From NCBI RefSeq assembly GCF_024600715.1, contig NZ_CP102332.1, positions 5,394,001 to 5,458,000 on the forward strand: DNA of 64,000 nt, given 5' to 3'. Of the stretch, positions 51,423 through 60,052 are shown piece by piece; positions within the stretch are counted from its first letter, which is position 1, and the number at the start of each line of letters is the position of its first letter. The notes beneath the pieces are model-generated. The model worked only from the letters and a program-made list of their open reading frames with translations, was not told where the DNA came from and did not search any database. The DNA is from Streptomyces changanensis (GTDB lineage: Bacteria > Actinomycetota > Actinomycetes > Streptomycetales > Streptomycetaceae). The position numbers and the translations under genes were made by a program.

Positions 51423-52664
51423 GTGAGCTCGGGAGGGCTGGAGCTGCCCCCAGGTGACTCAGGTCATGAAGGGGACTCCACTGACTCCGCTGATGTCCCG
51501 CCCGGCGCGGTCTCACTCGCCCGGCCCATGGAGATCGGCGCGGAGCTGGAGTGGGACGCCCAGGACTGGAGCGAGGTGCGCACCCGCGCCCAGCGCGCCG
51601 GGCGTGCCTACATCTGGCTGAATCTGGTCGAACAGCGACTGCGGGCCGTGGTGGCCGCCGTCCTCCGGCCGATCTACGAACCGATGCACGGCGACGACTG
51701 GGTCGTCGCCGCCGCCGGCCCCGCCGGGCAGGAGTGGGTGCAGCGGGCCGTCGCCGTCCGTGAGGTGTCCCGCCGCAAGGGCTACCTCCTGGACCCCGCC
51801 GACGACAACGTCCTCAGCTTCCTCACCCTGCCCCAGCTGCGCGAGCTGATGGTCCAGCACTGGCCCTGCTTCGAGCCGTACTTCGACGACCGCCGCGAGC
51901 TGGAGCTGGCCCTCGACGAGCTGGAGGTCACCCGCAACGTCGTCTCCCGCAACCGGGCCCTGTCGCGGACCGTGCTCGACCAGTCGGAGCGGGCCTCCGC
52001 CCGACTCCTGGAGATCCTCGGCAGCGGCGCGGGCGTGCCGTCCGCGCACCGGCTGCCCGTCGACGCCGTCGAGGACCTCGTGGGGGACCGGTACGCCGAC
52101 GTGGTCTCCGTCCACCCCGACCGCGTGCGCCTGCAGCGGCAGATGCCCGCCGAGGACCTCTTCGGCGGGGCCCGGCGCGTCGACGCCATCGGCATAGGTC
52201 TCAACCTGCTCGTGCAGAACTTCTCCGGGCGGCGCCTCGTCCGGCTCGCCGAGACCGGGTGCCGGATACGGCTGCTGTTCCTCAATCCGGCGAGCAGCGC
52301 CGTCAAACGGCGCGAGCGGGAGCTCGGCATCAGGAAGGGCGAGCTCAGCCGGTCCGTGGAGATGAACATCCTGCACATGCGGCGGGTCCGCTCCAAGCTG
52401 CGCGACCCGGGCGCCTTCGAGATCCAGGTGTTCGACGACACGCCCCGCTTCACCGCCTACCTCGTCGACGGCGACGGCCCCGACGGCGTCGGCATCGTCC
52501 AGTCCTACCTGCGGCGCGCCCGCGGCATGGAGGCGCCCGTGCTGGTGCTGCGGGGGGCGCGCCGACCCCTCGTCACCCCGTCGGGCGAGGCCGACCACGG
52601 GCTGTTCGAGACGTACCGCGAGGAGTTCGAGTCGTTCTGGGCGGATTCGCGCCCCGTCTCCTGA
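51423..52664 (+). CDS. SAV2148-type HEPN domain protein
   Basis: The 413-residue protein is highly conserved in streptomycetes. It starts with a GTG (VSSGGLELPPGDSG) after a GAAGG. The conserved body begins SLARPMEIGAELEW and has a helical HEPN-like core with VEQRLRAVVAAVLRPIYEP and FLTLPQLRELMVQHW. A C-terminal half with SVEMNILHMRRVRSKL follows. HEPN domains are often RNases or dimerisation modules, but the RxxxxH catalytic motif is not obvious here. Function is unknown. Confidence 0.85.
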   Translation: MSSGGLELPPGDSGHEGDSTDSADVPPGAVSLARPMEIGAELEWDAQDWSEVRTRAQRAGRAYIWLNLVEQRLRAVVAAVLRPIYEPMHGDDWVVAAAGPAGQEWVQRAVAVREVSRRKGYLLDPADDNVLSFLTLPQLRELMVQHWPCFEPYFDDRRELELALDELEVTRNVVSRNRALSRTVLDQSERASARLLEILGSGAGVPSAHRLPVDAVEDLVGDRYADVVSVHPDRVRLQRQMPAEDLFGGARRVDAIGIGLNLLVQNFSGRRLVRLAETGCRIRLLFLNPASSAVKRRERELGIRKGELSRSVEMNILHMRRVRSKLRDPGAFEIQVFDDTPRFTAYLVDGDGPDGVGIVQSYLRRARGMEAPVLVLRGARRPLVTPSGEADHGLFETYREEFESFWADSRPVS

Positions 52665-52905
52665 CCCGGCGCTGTCGGGCGCTCCCGGCCATAGCCCGGG
52701 CGCCCGCCGTCCTGCCCCCCGCCGCCCGGCGCTGTCCGGGCACCCGCCGTACCCGCCCCCCGGCCGGGCCCCGGGCCGTTCCCCGAAGCCTCCCGGGCCG
52801 CACCCCGGCCGCTCCCCGGGCCGGGTTGTCAGTGCCGCGTGCGAGGGTGAAGGCCCACTGGGGGAGGACGCCGCGCGGACCGCGGCGCCGTGAAGGAGGT
52901 GCGGC

Positions 52906-53652
52906 ATGGGCTGGCACGGGGAGACACTGGTCGGCTTCGACCTGGAGACGACGGGCACGGAGCCGTTCGAGGCGCGGATCGTCACGGCCGCCGTCGTGGA
53001 GGTGCGGGGCGGGGTCACCCGGTCGCGCCGCGAGTGGCTCGCCGACCCCGGCGTGCTCATCCCCGCCCAGGCGTCGGCGATCCACGGCATCAGCAGCGAG
53101 CACGCCGCCGCCCGGGGCCGCCCCGCCCGCGACGTGGCCGACGAGGTCGCCGACGCCCTGGCCGGGTACTGGATCCGGGGCGTGCCGGTCGTCGCGTACA
53201 ACGCCGCCTTCGACCTGACGCTCCTGACGGCCGAGTTGCGCCGCCACGGCCTGCCCTCGCTGAGCGAGCGGCTGGGCGGCGCGCCGATCGGCCCGGTCGT
53301 CGACCCGTACACCATCGACCGCGCCGTCGACCGCTACCGGCGCGGCAAGCGGAACCTGGAAGCGGTCTGCGCCGAGTACGGCGTGGTGCTCGACGACGCC
53401 CACGAGGCGGCCGCCGACGCGCTCGCCGCCGTGCTGGTGGCCTGCGCGATAGCCGAGCGGCACGCCCGAGTCGCGCGCCTGCCCCCGGCGGAGCTGCACA
53501 CCCGCCAGGTCGAGTGGTACGCCGCGTGGGCGACGGACTTCCAGGCGTTCCTGCGCCGCCAGGGCAGCCCCGACGCCGTGGTGGACCCCGCCTGGCCGCT
53601 ACGGCGGCCCGCGGCGTCGCCGGCACCCGACGTCGCTCCGGTCGCCGGCTGA
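52906..53652 (+). CDS. DnaQ-like DEDDh 3'-5' exonuclease
   Basis: The 248-residue protein has the exonuclease motifs I FDLETTGTEP (Asp and Glu), II VVAYNAAFDLTLL (Asp) and III HEAAADALAAV (His and Asp), plus HGISSEHA near residue 58, as in DNA polymerase III epsilon-like proteins. It is short and has no other domain. It probably acts in repair or RNA trimming. A GGAGG lies 6 bases ahead of the ATG. Confidence 0.9.
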   Translation: MGWHGETLVGFDLETTGTEPFEARIVTAAVVEVRGGVTRSRREWLADPGVLIPAQASAIHGISSEHAAARGRPARDVADEVADALAGYWIRGVPVVAYNAAFDLTLLTAELRRHGLPSLSERLGGAPIGPVVDPYTIDRAVDRYRRGKRNLEAVCAEYGVVLDDAHEAAADALAAVLVACAIAERHARVARLPPAELHTRQVEWYAAWATDFQAFLRRQGSPDAVVDPAWPLRRPAASPAPDVAPVAG

Positions 53653-53743
53653 CCGCACCGCTCCGGCGGCCCGCCGGACGGCCGCGCCGGGAGCCGGCCG
53701 CGTCGGACGCCGGTCGCCCGCCGGACGCGCGCGCCGGGAGCCC

Positions 53744-53822
53744 GTAGGGTCGGGAGTCGTCGGAGCAGGAGCCCGTCGGAGCAGGAGCGCGTCGGGTCGG
53801 GAGCCGGTCGGGTCAGGAGTGC
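53744..53822. repeat. Degenerate 16-bp tandem repeats
   Basis: Four units of 16 bases (gtcggagcaggagccc and variants) start at 53759, 53775, 53791 and 53807, with a shorter relative at 53744. They lie between convergent genes and run into the stop codon of the hydrolase gene. Confidence 0.7.
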
Positions 53823-54643
53823 TCGGCGAGGAAGTCGAGCAGCAGGGCGTTCACCCGCTCGGCCGCGTCCAGCTGCAGCCAGTGCCCGGCGCCCTCGATC
53901 CGCTCGTACCGCCACGGGCCCGCCACGTACTTGCCCGTGCCCGCCATCGACGCCTCCGTGAGGAACCGGTCGCGGCTGCTCCACAGGCCCTGCACCGGCC
54001 CCGGCAGCGGCGGCAGGGGCCCCTCGGGGCCGAACAGCACCTCCGGCGGCAGCCCCGCCCGGTAGACGGCGAGCGCCGCGGTCAGCGCCCCCGGCTCGGC
54101 CAGCCGGGCCAGCACCTCGTCGGCGTCCGGGTGCTCCGCGAGGAACTCCCGCGCCTTCGCGGCGCCGTCCCGCAGCAGCCACTCCTCGGCCAGACCCGCG
54201 TGCTGGAACAGCAGCATGTACCAGGACAGGCTGCGCTGCTCCCACCCCGCGTCCCACAGGGCGCCCAGGTGCCCCACCGACAGCAGCGACAGGCTCGCCA
54301 CGCGCTCGGGCGCGGTCATGGCCAGCCGCTGGACGATCCCCGACCCCCAGTCGTGCCCGACCAGGTGGACCCGCCCGACGTCCAGCCGGTCGAGCAGCTC
54401 CAGCAGGTCACCGGCCGAGCGGGCCGGGGCGTACGCCGCGGTGTCCGCGGGCCGGTCCGAGCCGCCGAAGCCGCGCAGGTCCGGGGCGATCACGCGGTAC
54501 CCGGCGGCGGCCAGCGCCGGCACCTGGTGGCGCCAGCAGGCGTGCGTGTCCGGGAAGCCGTGCACCAGCAGTACCGCCGGGGCCCGGCCGCCGCCCTCCC
54601 GGACCTCCACCTCCAGGGCCACCTCGGTGAGTTCGACGCGCAT
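53813..54643 (-). CDS. Alpha/beta hydrolase (epoxide hydrolase-like)
   Basis: The 276-residue protein has VLLVHGFPDTHACW (oxyanion HGFP), PDLRGFGGSDRP, and the nucleophile elbow LVGHDWGSGI, where Asp is the nucleophile as in epoxide hydrolases and haloalkane dehalogenases. A C-terminal GAGHWLQ gives the His. GGAGGA lies 7 bases ahead of the ATG at 54643, which is preferred over the longer frame. The substrate is unknown. Confidence 0.88.
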   Translation of the reverse strand: MRVELTEVALEVEVREGGGRAPAVLLVHGFPDTHACWRHQVPALAAAGYRVIAPDLRGFGGSDRPADTAAYAPARSAGDLLELLDRLDVGRVHLVGHDWGSGIVQRLAMTAPERVASLSLLSVGHLGALWDAGWEQRSLSWYMLLFQHAGLAEEWLLRDGAAKAREFLAEHPDADEVLARLAEPGALTAALAVYRAGLPPEVLFGPEGPLPPLPGPVQGLWSSRDRFLTEASMAGTGKYVAGPWRYERIEGAGHWLQLDAAERVNALLLDFLAEHS

Positions 54644-54698
54644 CGACAGTCCTCCGCTCTCGGCCATCACACCTCGGGACGGTCAGTCTGTCACTCCG

Positions 54699-55556
54699 TC
54701 AGAACGGGTACCAGCGCACCTCGGGGTCGCCGTCCCGCAGCGACGCCACCCGGCGGCGGAACTCGGCCAGCGCCGCCGGGTTCACCGGGGCGTGCTGGGC
54801 CACCCAGGCGCAACTGGCCGTCTCCCGCGCCCCGCGCAGCACCGCGCACCCCTCCCACTCGCGCACGTCCCAGCCGTACGCGGCGGTGAACGCGTCGTAC
54901 GCCGCCGGGTCCAGTCCGTACCGGTCGCGGGCCAGCGCGAGCACCACCAGGTCGTGCTCGCGCAGATCCGCCGAGAACGTCTCCAGGTCGACGAGGACCG
55001 GACCGTCCGGGCCCACGTGCGCGTTTCGGGGGAGCGCGTCACCGTGGATCGGCCCCGGGGCGAGCCGCGGGACGAGACCGGCGGCCGCCGCGGCGAACCC
55101 GTCCCTCCGCTCCCGCAGGAAGGCGGCGTCCTCCGGGTCGACCGCGTCCCCGGCCAGCCGCAGCCAGCGCTCCACCCCACCGAGCAACTCCCTGCGCGGC
55201 AGCGGGAAGGGCGGCGCCGGCAGCTCGTGCACCCACCGCAGCAGCGGGGCGAGGTCACGGGGCTCGGCCGGACGGACCGCGTCGGGCAGCCGGTGCCACA
55301 CGGTCACCGGGTGGCCGTCCACCAGCAGCGCGTCGGCCTCCGCCGCCCGCACCGCCGGGACGCCCGCCTCCGCCAGCCACGAGGCGACGGCCACCTCACG
55401 CCGCGCCCGGTCCAGCAGCTCGGCGTCACGGCCCACCTTCACGACCAGGCCGCCGACCGCGAACACCGCGTTCTCGCCCAGGGACAGCAGCGTCGCGCCC
55501 CCGCCCGCCGCGTACCCGGCCGCGTCCAGGATCCCCCGCGCCCGTGCCTCGTCCAT
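54699..55556 (-). CDS. Aminoglycoside phosphotransferase (APH) family protein
   Basis: The 285-residue kinase-like protein has GENAVFAVGGLVVKVGR (nucleotide loop and Lys), IHGDALPRNAHVG (catalytic HGD..N), and VLVDLETFSADLREHDL (Mg-binding Asp). The family covers antibiotic and small-molecule kinases; chromosomal members like this one usually have an unknown substrate. It is unlikely to be a resistance gene on this evidence alone. Confidence 0.85.
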   Translation of the reverse strand: MDEARARGILDAAGYAAGGGATLLSLGENAVFAVGGLVVKVGRDAELLDRARREVAVASWLAEAGVPAVRAAEADALLVDGHPVTVWHRLPDAVRPAEPRDLAPLLRWVHELPAPPFPLPRRELLGGVERWLRLAGDAVDPEDAAFLRERRDGFAAAAAGLVPRLAPGPIHGDALPRNAHVGPDGPVLVDLETFSADLREHDLVVLALARDRYGLDPAAYDAFTAAYGWDVREWEGCAVLRGARETASCAWVAQHAPVNPAALAEFRRRVASLRDGDPEVRWYPF

Positions 55557-55695
55557 ACCGCCGCCTCGCCCCTCGCGCTCCCGTTGCCGCGCGCCGCCCA
55601 CCGGCGCGCACCCGCGGGCGCGCCGCCCACCGCACCGCGCCCGCCGGCCAGTCTCGCACCGCCCGGTGTCGGAGCCGCCCCCTAGGGTGGCCGCC

Positions 55696-56259
55696 ATGAC
55701 GACCACCCGATACGCCGCGCTCCTGCGCGGGGTCAACGTCGGCGGGTCCAGGAAGGTCCCCATGGCCGACCTGCGCGCCCTCCTCACGGACCTCGGCCAC
55801 GGTGAGGTACGGACCCACCTCCAGTCCGGCAACGCCGTCTTCACCGCCGGACCGGGCGCCGACGAGGACACGCTCGCCGCCCGGCTCGAACAGGCCCTGG
55901 CGGAACGCTTCGGTTTCCCCGTCGACTGCCTCGTGCGCGGCGCCCCGTACCTGCGGGCGATCGTCGACGACTGCCCGTTCCCCGCCGACGGGCTGGAGGG
56001 CCGGCAGCTCCACGTCACCTACCTGAACGTCCCCGCGACCCCCGACCGGTTCGCCGCCGTCGACCCGGTCGCCCACCTCCCCGAGGAGTACCGCCTCGGC
56101 GACCGCGCCCTGTACCTCTACACCCCCGAGGGCCTCGGCCGGTCCGCCCTGGCCGACGCGCTCGCCCGTCCCGCCCTGCTGCGCGGGATCGTCGCCACCA
56201 CCCGCAACTGGAACACCGTGCGCAAGCTCGCCGACCTGACCGCGGAGCCCACCTCCTGA
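55696..56259 (+). CDS. DUF1697 family protein
   Basis: The 187-residue protein begins YAALLRGVNVGGSRKVPMADLRALL (in outline), the DUF1697 signature. It also has HLQSGNAVF and the C-terminal TTRNWNTVRKLADL. Function is unknown in the family. TAGGGT is 7 bases ahead of the ATG and no Shine-Dalgarno sequence is seen, so the transcript is probably leaderless. The gene is divergent from the APH-like gene. Confidence 0.92.
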   Translation: MTTTRYAALLRGVNVGGSRKVPMADLRALLTDLGHGEVRTHLQSGNAVFTAGPGADEDTLAARLEQALAERFGFPVDCLVRGAPYLRAIVDDCPFPADGLEGRQLHVTYLNVPATPDRFAAVDPVAHLPEEYRLGDRALYLYTPEGLGRSALADALARPALLRGIVATTRNWNTVRKLADLTAEPTS

Positions 56260-56284
56260 GCTCCGCCCGGGGCGGGGCGGCGGG

Positions 56285-57025
56285 TCAGCCCACGGCTGCC
56301 AGGGGGCGGGCCGGGCGGGCGGTGTCGTAGCGGCGCAGCAGCAGGCGGGCGAGTTCGGGTGCCGGGCCGAGGACGTCCGCGAGGACGTCGGCCCCGGTCG
56401 CGCCCGCGGCGATCCGGTCCGGCAGGCGCCCCGGGGCGATCACGTACGGGGCGACCGCCACCCGCCGTACGCCCTCCGACCGCAGCGCCCGGACGGCGTC
56501 CTCGGTGCGGGGGAGGGATGCGGAGGCGAACGCGGGCCGCACGGCGCACCAACCGGCGCGCCGCAGCTCCCGCGCCGTTTCAGCGATCACCGCGTTCGCC
56601 TCCGGGTCGGTGGAGCCCGCCGAGGCCAGGACGACCCCGGTCGAGCCCTTGTCGGCGGGGGTGAGCCCCGCCTCGTACAGCCGGCGTTCCACCGCCGCGA
56701 TCAGCAGCGGTGACGGTCCGAGGACGGCGGCCTGCCGGATCCTCAGCGCCGGCGGGGCCTGCCGCAGCACGGCCGGGACGTCGGCCTTGGCGTGGAAGGC
56801 CCGGGTCAGCAGGAGCGGCAGGACCACGACGTCGCGCTCGCCGTCCGCCGCCAGCCGTTCCAGCACGGCCGGCACCGACGGCACCGTGAAGTTGAGGAAC
56901 GCCGTCTCCACCCGGACGCCGGGGCGCAGCGCGCCCGCCTCCCGCACCAGGGCGTGGACGGTCGCGGCGTGCCGCGGGTCGCGGCTGCCGTGGGCGACGA
57001 CGAGGAGGACGGGAGCGGCCGGCAC
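56285..57025 (-). CDS. Sirohydrochlorin chelatase-like protein (CbiX family)
   Basis: The 246-residue protein has duplicated CbiX-type halves: VVAHGSRDPRHA with the metal-binding His near residue 11, and VVLPLLLTRAFHAKADVP with a second His. Such enzymes insert iron or cobalt into sirohydrochlorin. Placed at the end of the sulfur operon, iron chelation for the sirohaem of sulfite reductase fits well. The GTG start lies 4 bases past the permease stop. Confidence 0.88.
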   Translation of the reverse strand: MPAAPVLLVVAHGSRDPRHAATVHALVREAGALRPGVRVETAFLNFTVPSVPAVLERLAADGERDVVVLPLLLTRAFHAKADVPAVLRQAPPALRIRQAAVLGPSPLLIAAVERRLYEAGLTPADKGSTGVVLASAGSTDPEANAVIAETARELRRAGWCAVRPAFASASLPRTEDAVRALRSEGVRRVAVAPYVIAPGRLPDRIAAGATGADVLADVLGPAPELARLLLRRYDTARPARPLAAVG

Positions 57026-57029
57026 CGGA

Positions 57030-57926
57030 TCAGCCCTTGGTCATCAGACCGCGGCGGCGCAGCACCGTGCGCTCCAGCGGGCTGAACACGAGCAGGTCGA
57101 CGGCGATGCCGACGAGCAGGATCAGCAGGATCGCCAGGAAGATGCCGGGCATGTCGATGTTGTTGCGGCCGTTCTCCAGCAGCTGGCCCAGCCCCAGGCC
57201 GAGGTCGGGGGAGGAGGCGATGATCTCGGCGGCCATCAGGGAGCGCCACGAGAACGCCCACCCCTGCTTCAGACCCGCCAGGTAGCCGGGCAGGGCGGCC
57301 GGCATGACGATGTGCCAGGCACCCCGCAGACCGGTCGCGCCGAGGGTCCGGCCGGCCCGCAGGAACAGCGGCGGCACCTGGTCGACGCCCGCGACCAGCC
57401 CGTTCGCGATCGACGGCACCGCGCCGAGCAGGATCACCGCGTACATCATCGAGTCGTTGAGTCCCAGCCACAGCACGGCCGGGGCGACCCACGCCACCGA
57501 CGGCAGCGACTGCAGACCGGACAGGATCGGGCCGATCGCCGCGCGGACGAACCGCACCCGCGCCACCAGCAGCCCCAGCGGCGTGCCGATCGCCAGCGCC
57601 ATCAGGAAGCCGAGCAGCGCGCGCGACACGCTGGTCCACAGCACGTCCAGCAGCGTGCCCTGCAGCCACATCGTGGCCAGGCTGTCCCAGACGGCCGCGG
57701 GCGGCGGGAGCTTGTAGGCGTCGGTGACCTGCGCCCAGACCAGGACCTGCCACACCGCCAGCACCAGGGCGACGGCTACCAGCGGCGGCAGGACCTTCCT
57801 GACCAGGACCTCGCGCACCGGTGTGCGGCGCACCTGCACCGCGTCGAGCGCGTCCAGGCCGGCTTCGAGCCCGGCGAGGTCGTCCACCTTGCCGGTGGCA
57901 CCGGTCGTCGTGTCAGTGCTGCCCAT
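57030..57926 (-). CDS. ssuC: ABC transporter permease, sulfonate/nitrate/taurine type
   Basis: The 298-residue protein has six hydrophobic helices and the permease EAA loop (RTLGATGLRGAWHIVMPAALPGYLAGLKQGW in outline). GLQSLPSVAWVAPAVLWLGL is typical of the SsuC/TauC group. The ATG at 57926 overlaps the ATPase gene by 14 bases. It forms the membrane channel for the binding protein at 58745-59854. Confidence 0.9.
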   Translation of the reverse strand: MGSTDTTTGATGKVDDLAGLEAGLDALDAVQVRRTPVREVLVRKVLPPLVAVALVLAVWQVLVWAQVTDAYKLPPPAAVWDSLATMWLQGTLLDVLWTSVSRALLGFLMALAIGTPLGLLVARVRFVRAAIGPILSGLQSLPSVAWVAPAVLWLGLNDSMMYAVILLGAVPSIANGLVAGVDQVPPLFLRAGRTLGATGLRGAWHIVMPAALPGYLAGLKQGWAFSWRSLMAAEIIASSPDLGLGLGQLLENGRNNIDMPGIFLAILLILLVGIAVDLLVFSPLERTVLRRRGLMTKG

Positions 57927-58704
57927 GGCGGCGGATCTCCCCACGCAGTTCTTCGGTGATCTCGACGGACAGCTCCGCCACGGCGGCGTCCTCGATACGG
58001 CGCGGCTGGGGGATGTCGATGCGCCACTCGCGGGCGATCCGCCCCGGCCGCGAGGACAGCAGCACCACGCGCTCGGCCAGCCGCACCGCCTCGCGCACGT
58101 TGTGGGTGACGAACAGGACGGACAGCCGCGTCTCGCGCCAGATGCGCGTCAGCTCGTCGTGCAGCACGTCCCGGGTGATGGCGTCGAGCGCGGCGAACGG
58201 CTCGTCCATCAGCAGCAGGTCGCTGTCCTGGGCCAGCGCCCGCGCCAGCGCCACCCGCTGGCGCATGCCGCCGGACAGCTCGTGCACCCGCTTGCCGTAC
58301 GAGCCGCCCAGCCGCACCAGCTCCAGCAGCCGCTCCGCCTCGCCGCGCCGCTCGCCCTTCGGCACGCCGCGCAGCCGCAGCGCCAGCTCGATGTTCTTGC
58401 CGGCGGTCAGCCACGGGAACAGCGCGTGCTCCTGGAACATCAGGGACGGCCGGCCGCCGGGGGTCTCGATGGACCCCGCGGTCGGCCGGTCGAGCCCCGC
58501 GACCAGGTTCAGCAGCGTGGACTTGCCGCACCCCGAGGCGCCCAGGAGGGTGACGAACTCGCCGGGGGCGACGTCGAGCGAGATGTCGTCGAGCACGAGC
58601 TGTCGTCCGGTGGGTCCGGGAAAGGTCTTCGAGACGTGCGCGATGCGAGCCGCGTGGGTCACCGCGACGCGGTCCTCGGCCTTGGCGGCGAAGGTCGTGG
58701 CCAT
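57913..58704 (-). CDS. ssuB: ABC transporter ATPase, sulfonate/nitrate/taurine type
   Basis: The 263-residue ATPase has Walker A GASGCGKSTLL, Q-loop MFQEHALFPW, signature ELSGGMRQRVALA, Walker B DLLLMDEPFAALD and the switch His in FVTHN. A strong AGGAGG lies 8 bases ahead of the ATG at 58704, so an upstream in-frame GTG that overlaps it is rejected. It energises sulfonate uptake together with the permease. Confidence 0.92.
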   Translation of the reverse strand: MATTFAAKAEDRVAVTHAARIAHVSKTFPGPTGRQLVLDDISLDVAPGEFVTLLGASGCGKSTLLNLVAGLDRPTAGSIETPGGRPSLMFQEHALFPWLTAGKNIELALRLRGVPKGERRGEAERLLELVRLGGSYGKRVHELSGGMRQRVALARALAQDSDLLLMDEPFAALDAITRDVLHDELTRIWRETRLSVLFVTHNVREAVRLAERVVLLSSRPGRIAREWRIDIPQPRRIEDAAVAELSVEITEELRGEIRRHGQH

Positions 58705-58744
58705 GGTCGTCACCTCCTGGATACGGGAACGGGTGGTGGGCGGG

Positions 58745-59854
58745 CTACTTGGCGCCGAGACCGGCGTCGGCGACCGCGGGCTTGCCCGCGGCCACGAGGA
58801 CCTTGTTGAGCGGCCGGAGGTCGTAGATGCCCTTCAGGTCCGGCTGCTCGAGGAGGCCGGCGGCGACCGCGTGGTCCGCCTGGGCCCGCAGCGTCGCGGC
58901 CAGCGGGTCGTCGACGAACTGGATCGACGGCCACGCCGGGTCGATGACCTTGTCCCCGAGCGGCTTTCCGGTGAGCGCCTTCAGCTTGGCGTTGGCGGAG
59001 TCCTTCGCCTTCTCCGGGTTGGCGTTGATCCACGCGTTGGTCTTCACCGCGCCGCGCAGCACCGCCTCCACGACGTCCGGGTGCTCCTTGAGGAACCTCT
59101 GCGACACGATGATGTTCGTGATGACGAACTTCTTGTCCGGCCACAGGGTCGACTCGTCGAGAAGCACCCTGGCGCCCTCGCTGACCAGCTTCGACGCGGT
59201 CGGCTCCGGGACCCAGGCGCCGTCGATGGACCCGGACTTGTAGGCGTCCGGGGCCACCTTGTTCTCCGTGCGGACCACGAGGACGTCGCCCTTGCCGCTC
59301 TGGGCGTCGACCTTCCAGCCGCGTCCCTTGATCCAGTTGAGGAAGGCGACGTCCTGCGTGTTGCCGTGCTGCGGGGTGGCGATCCGCTTGCCCTTGAGGT
59401 CGTCCAGTGTCTTGATCTTCGCCGGGTTCACGACCAGCTTCACGCCACCGGACGCGGAACCCCCGACGATCCGCAGGTTCCTGCCCCCGGACTTCACGTA
59501 GCCGTTGATCGCGGGGGAGGGGCCGATGAAGCCGATGTCGATCGAGTCGGCGTTGAGCGCCTCGATCTCGGAGGGGCCGGCGTTGAAGGTCGACACCTTC
59601 AGCTCCGTGCCGCCCAGCTCCTTCTGGATGATGCCTTCCTGGTCGCCCACGAGGGCGGTGGCGTGAGTGAGGTTGGGGAAGTACCCGAGCCGCACCTCGT
59701 CCGCCGAGAGCTTCTCACCCTCGGCCGCCACCTTCTTCTCGTCACTGACGGCCTGGGAGCCGTAGCCGCAGGAGGCGAGCGCGCCGATCAGCAGCGGCAG
59801 GGCCGCGGCCAGGGCGGCGAGGCGGCGGAGCGAGGTGGTGCGGGAGGCAGGCAC
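58745..59854 (-). CDS. ssuA: ABC transporter substrate-binding lipoprotein (aliphatic sulfonates)
   Basis: The 369-residue protein has a lipoprotein signal with lipobox LASC and a periplasmic-binding-type domain of the SsuA/NMT1 group: VRLGYFPNLTHATALVG, DIGFIGPSPAINGYVKSGG, KGKRIATPQHGNTQDVAFLNW. The start is a GTG (VPASRTTSLRRL) with GAGAGGG 9 bases ahead. With CysHCDN beside it, organosulfonates or sulfate esters are the likely ligands. Confidence 0.88.
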   Translation of the reverse strand: MPASRTTSLRRLAALAAALPLLIGALASCGYGSQAVSDEKKVAAEGEKLSADEVRLGYFPNLTHATALVGDQEGIIQKELGGTELKVSTFNAGPSEIEALNADSIDIGFIGPSPAINGYVKSGGRNLRIVGGSASGGVKLVVNPAKIKTLDDLKGKRIATPQHGNTQDVAFLNWIKGRGWKVDAQSGKGDVLVVRTENKVAPDAYKSGSIDGAWVPEPTASKLVSEGARVLLDESTLWPDKKFVITNIIVSQRFLKEHPDVVEAVLRGAVKTNAWINANPEKAKDSANAKLKALTGKPLGDKVIDPAWPSIQFVDDPLAATLRAQADHAVAAGLLEQPDLKGIYDLRPLNKVLVAAGKPAVADAGLGAK

Positions 59855-60052
59855 GGGTGGGTTTCCCTCTCGGGTCAGGTACTTCGGGATCTTCGTCTGC
59901 GGTGCGCGTCGCGGCGCGGGTACGGCGGAGGGGCGCACGGCGTGCGCGCGGGCGTCAGCCGGCACATCGGGCGACTCCTCCGGTCCCCGCGCCGAGCCCG
60001 CCGCTGCCGACGCGGCCGCCCTCCTTCGCGAACGTCCCGTACGCGTCGGTCA

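Noticed and set aside
54699..55556. Antibiotic resistance kinase linked to the cluster
   Set aside because: It is 14 kb away from the cluster, in a housekeeping neighbourhood, and APH-like folds are common in streptomycete chromosomes.
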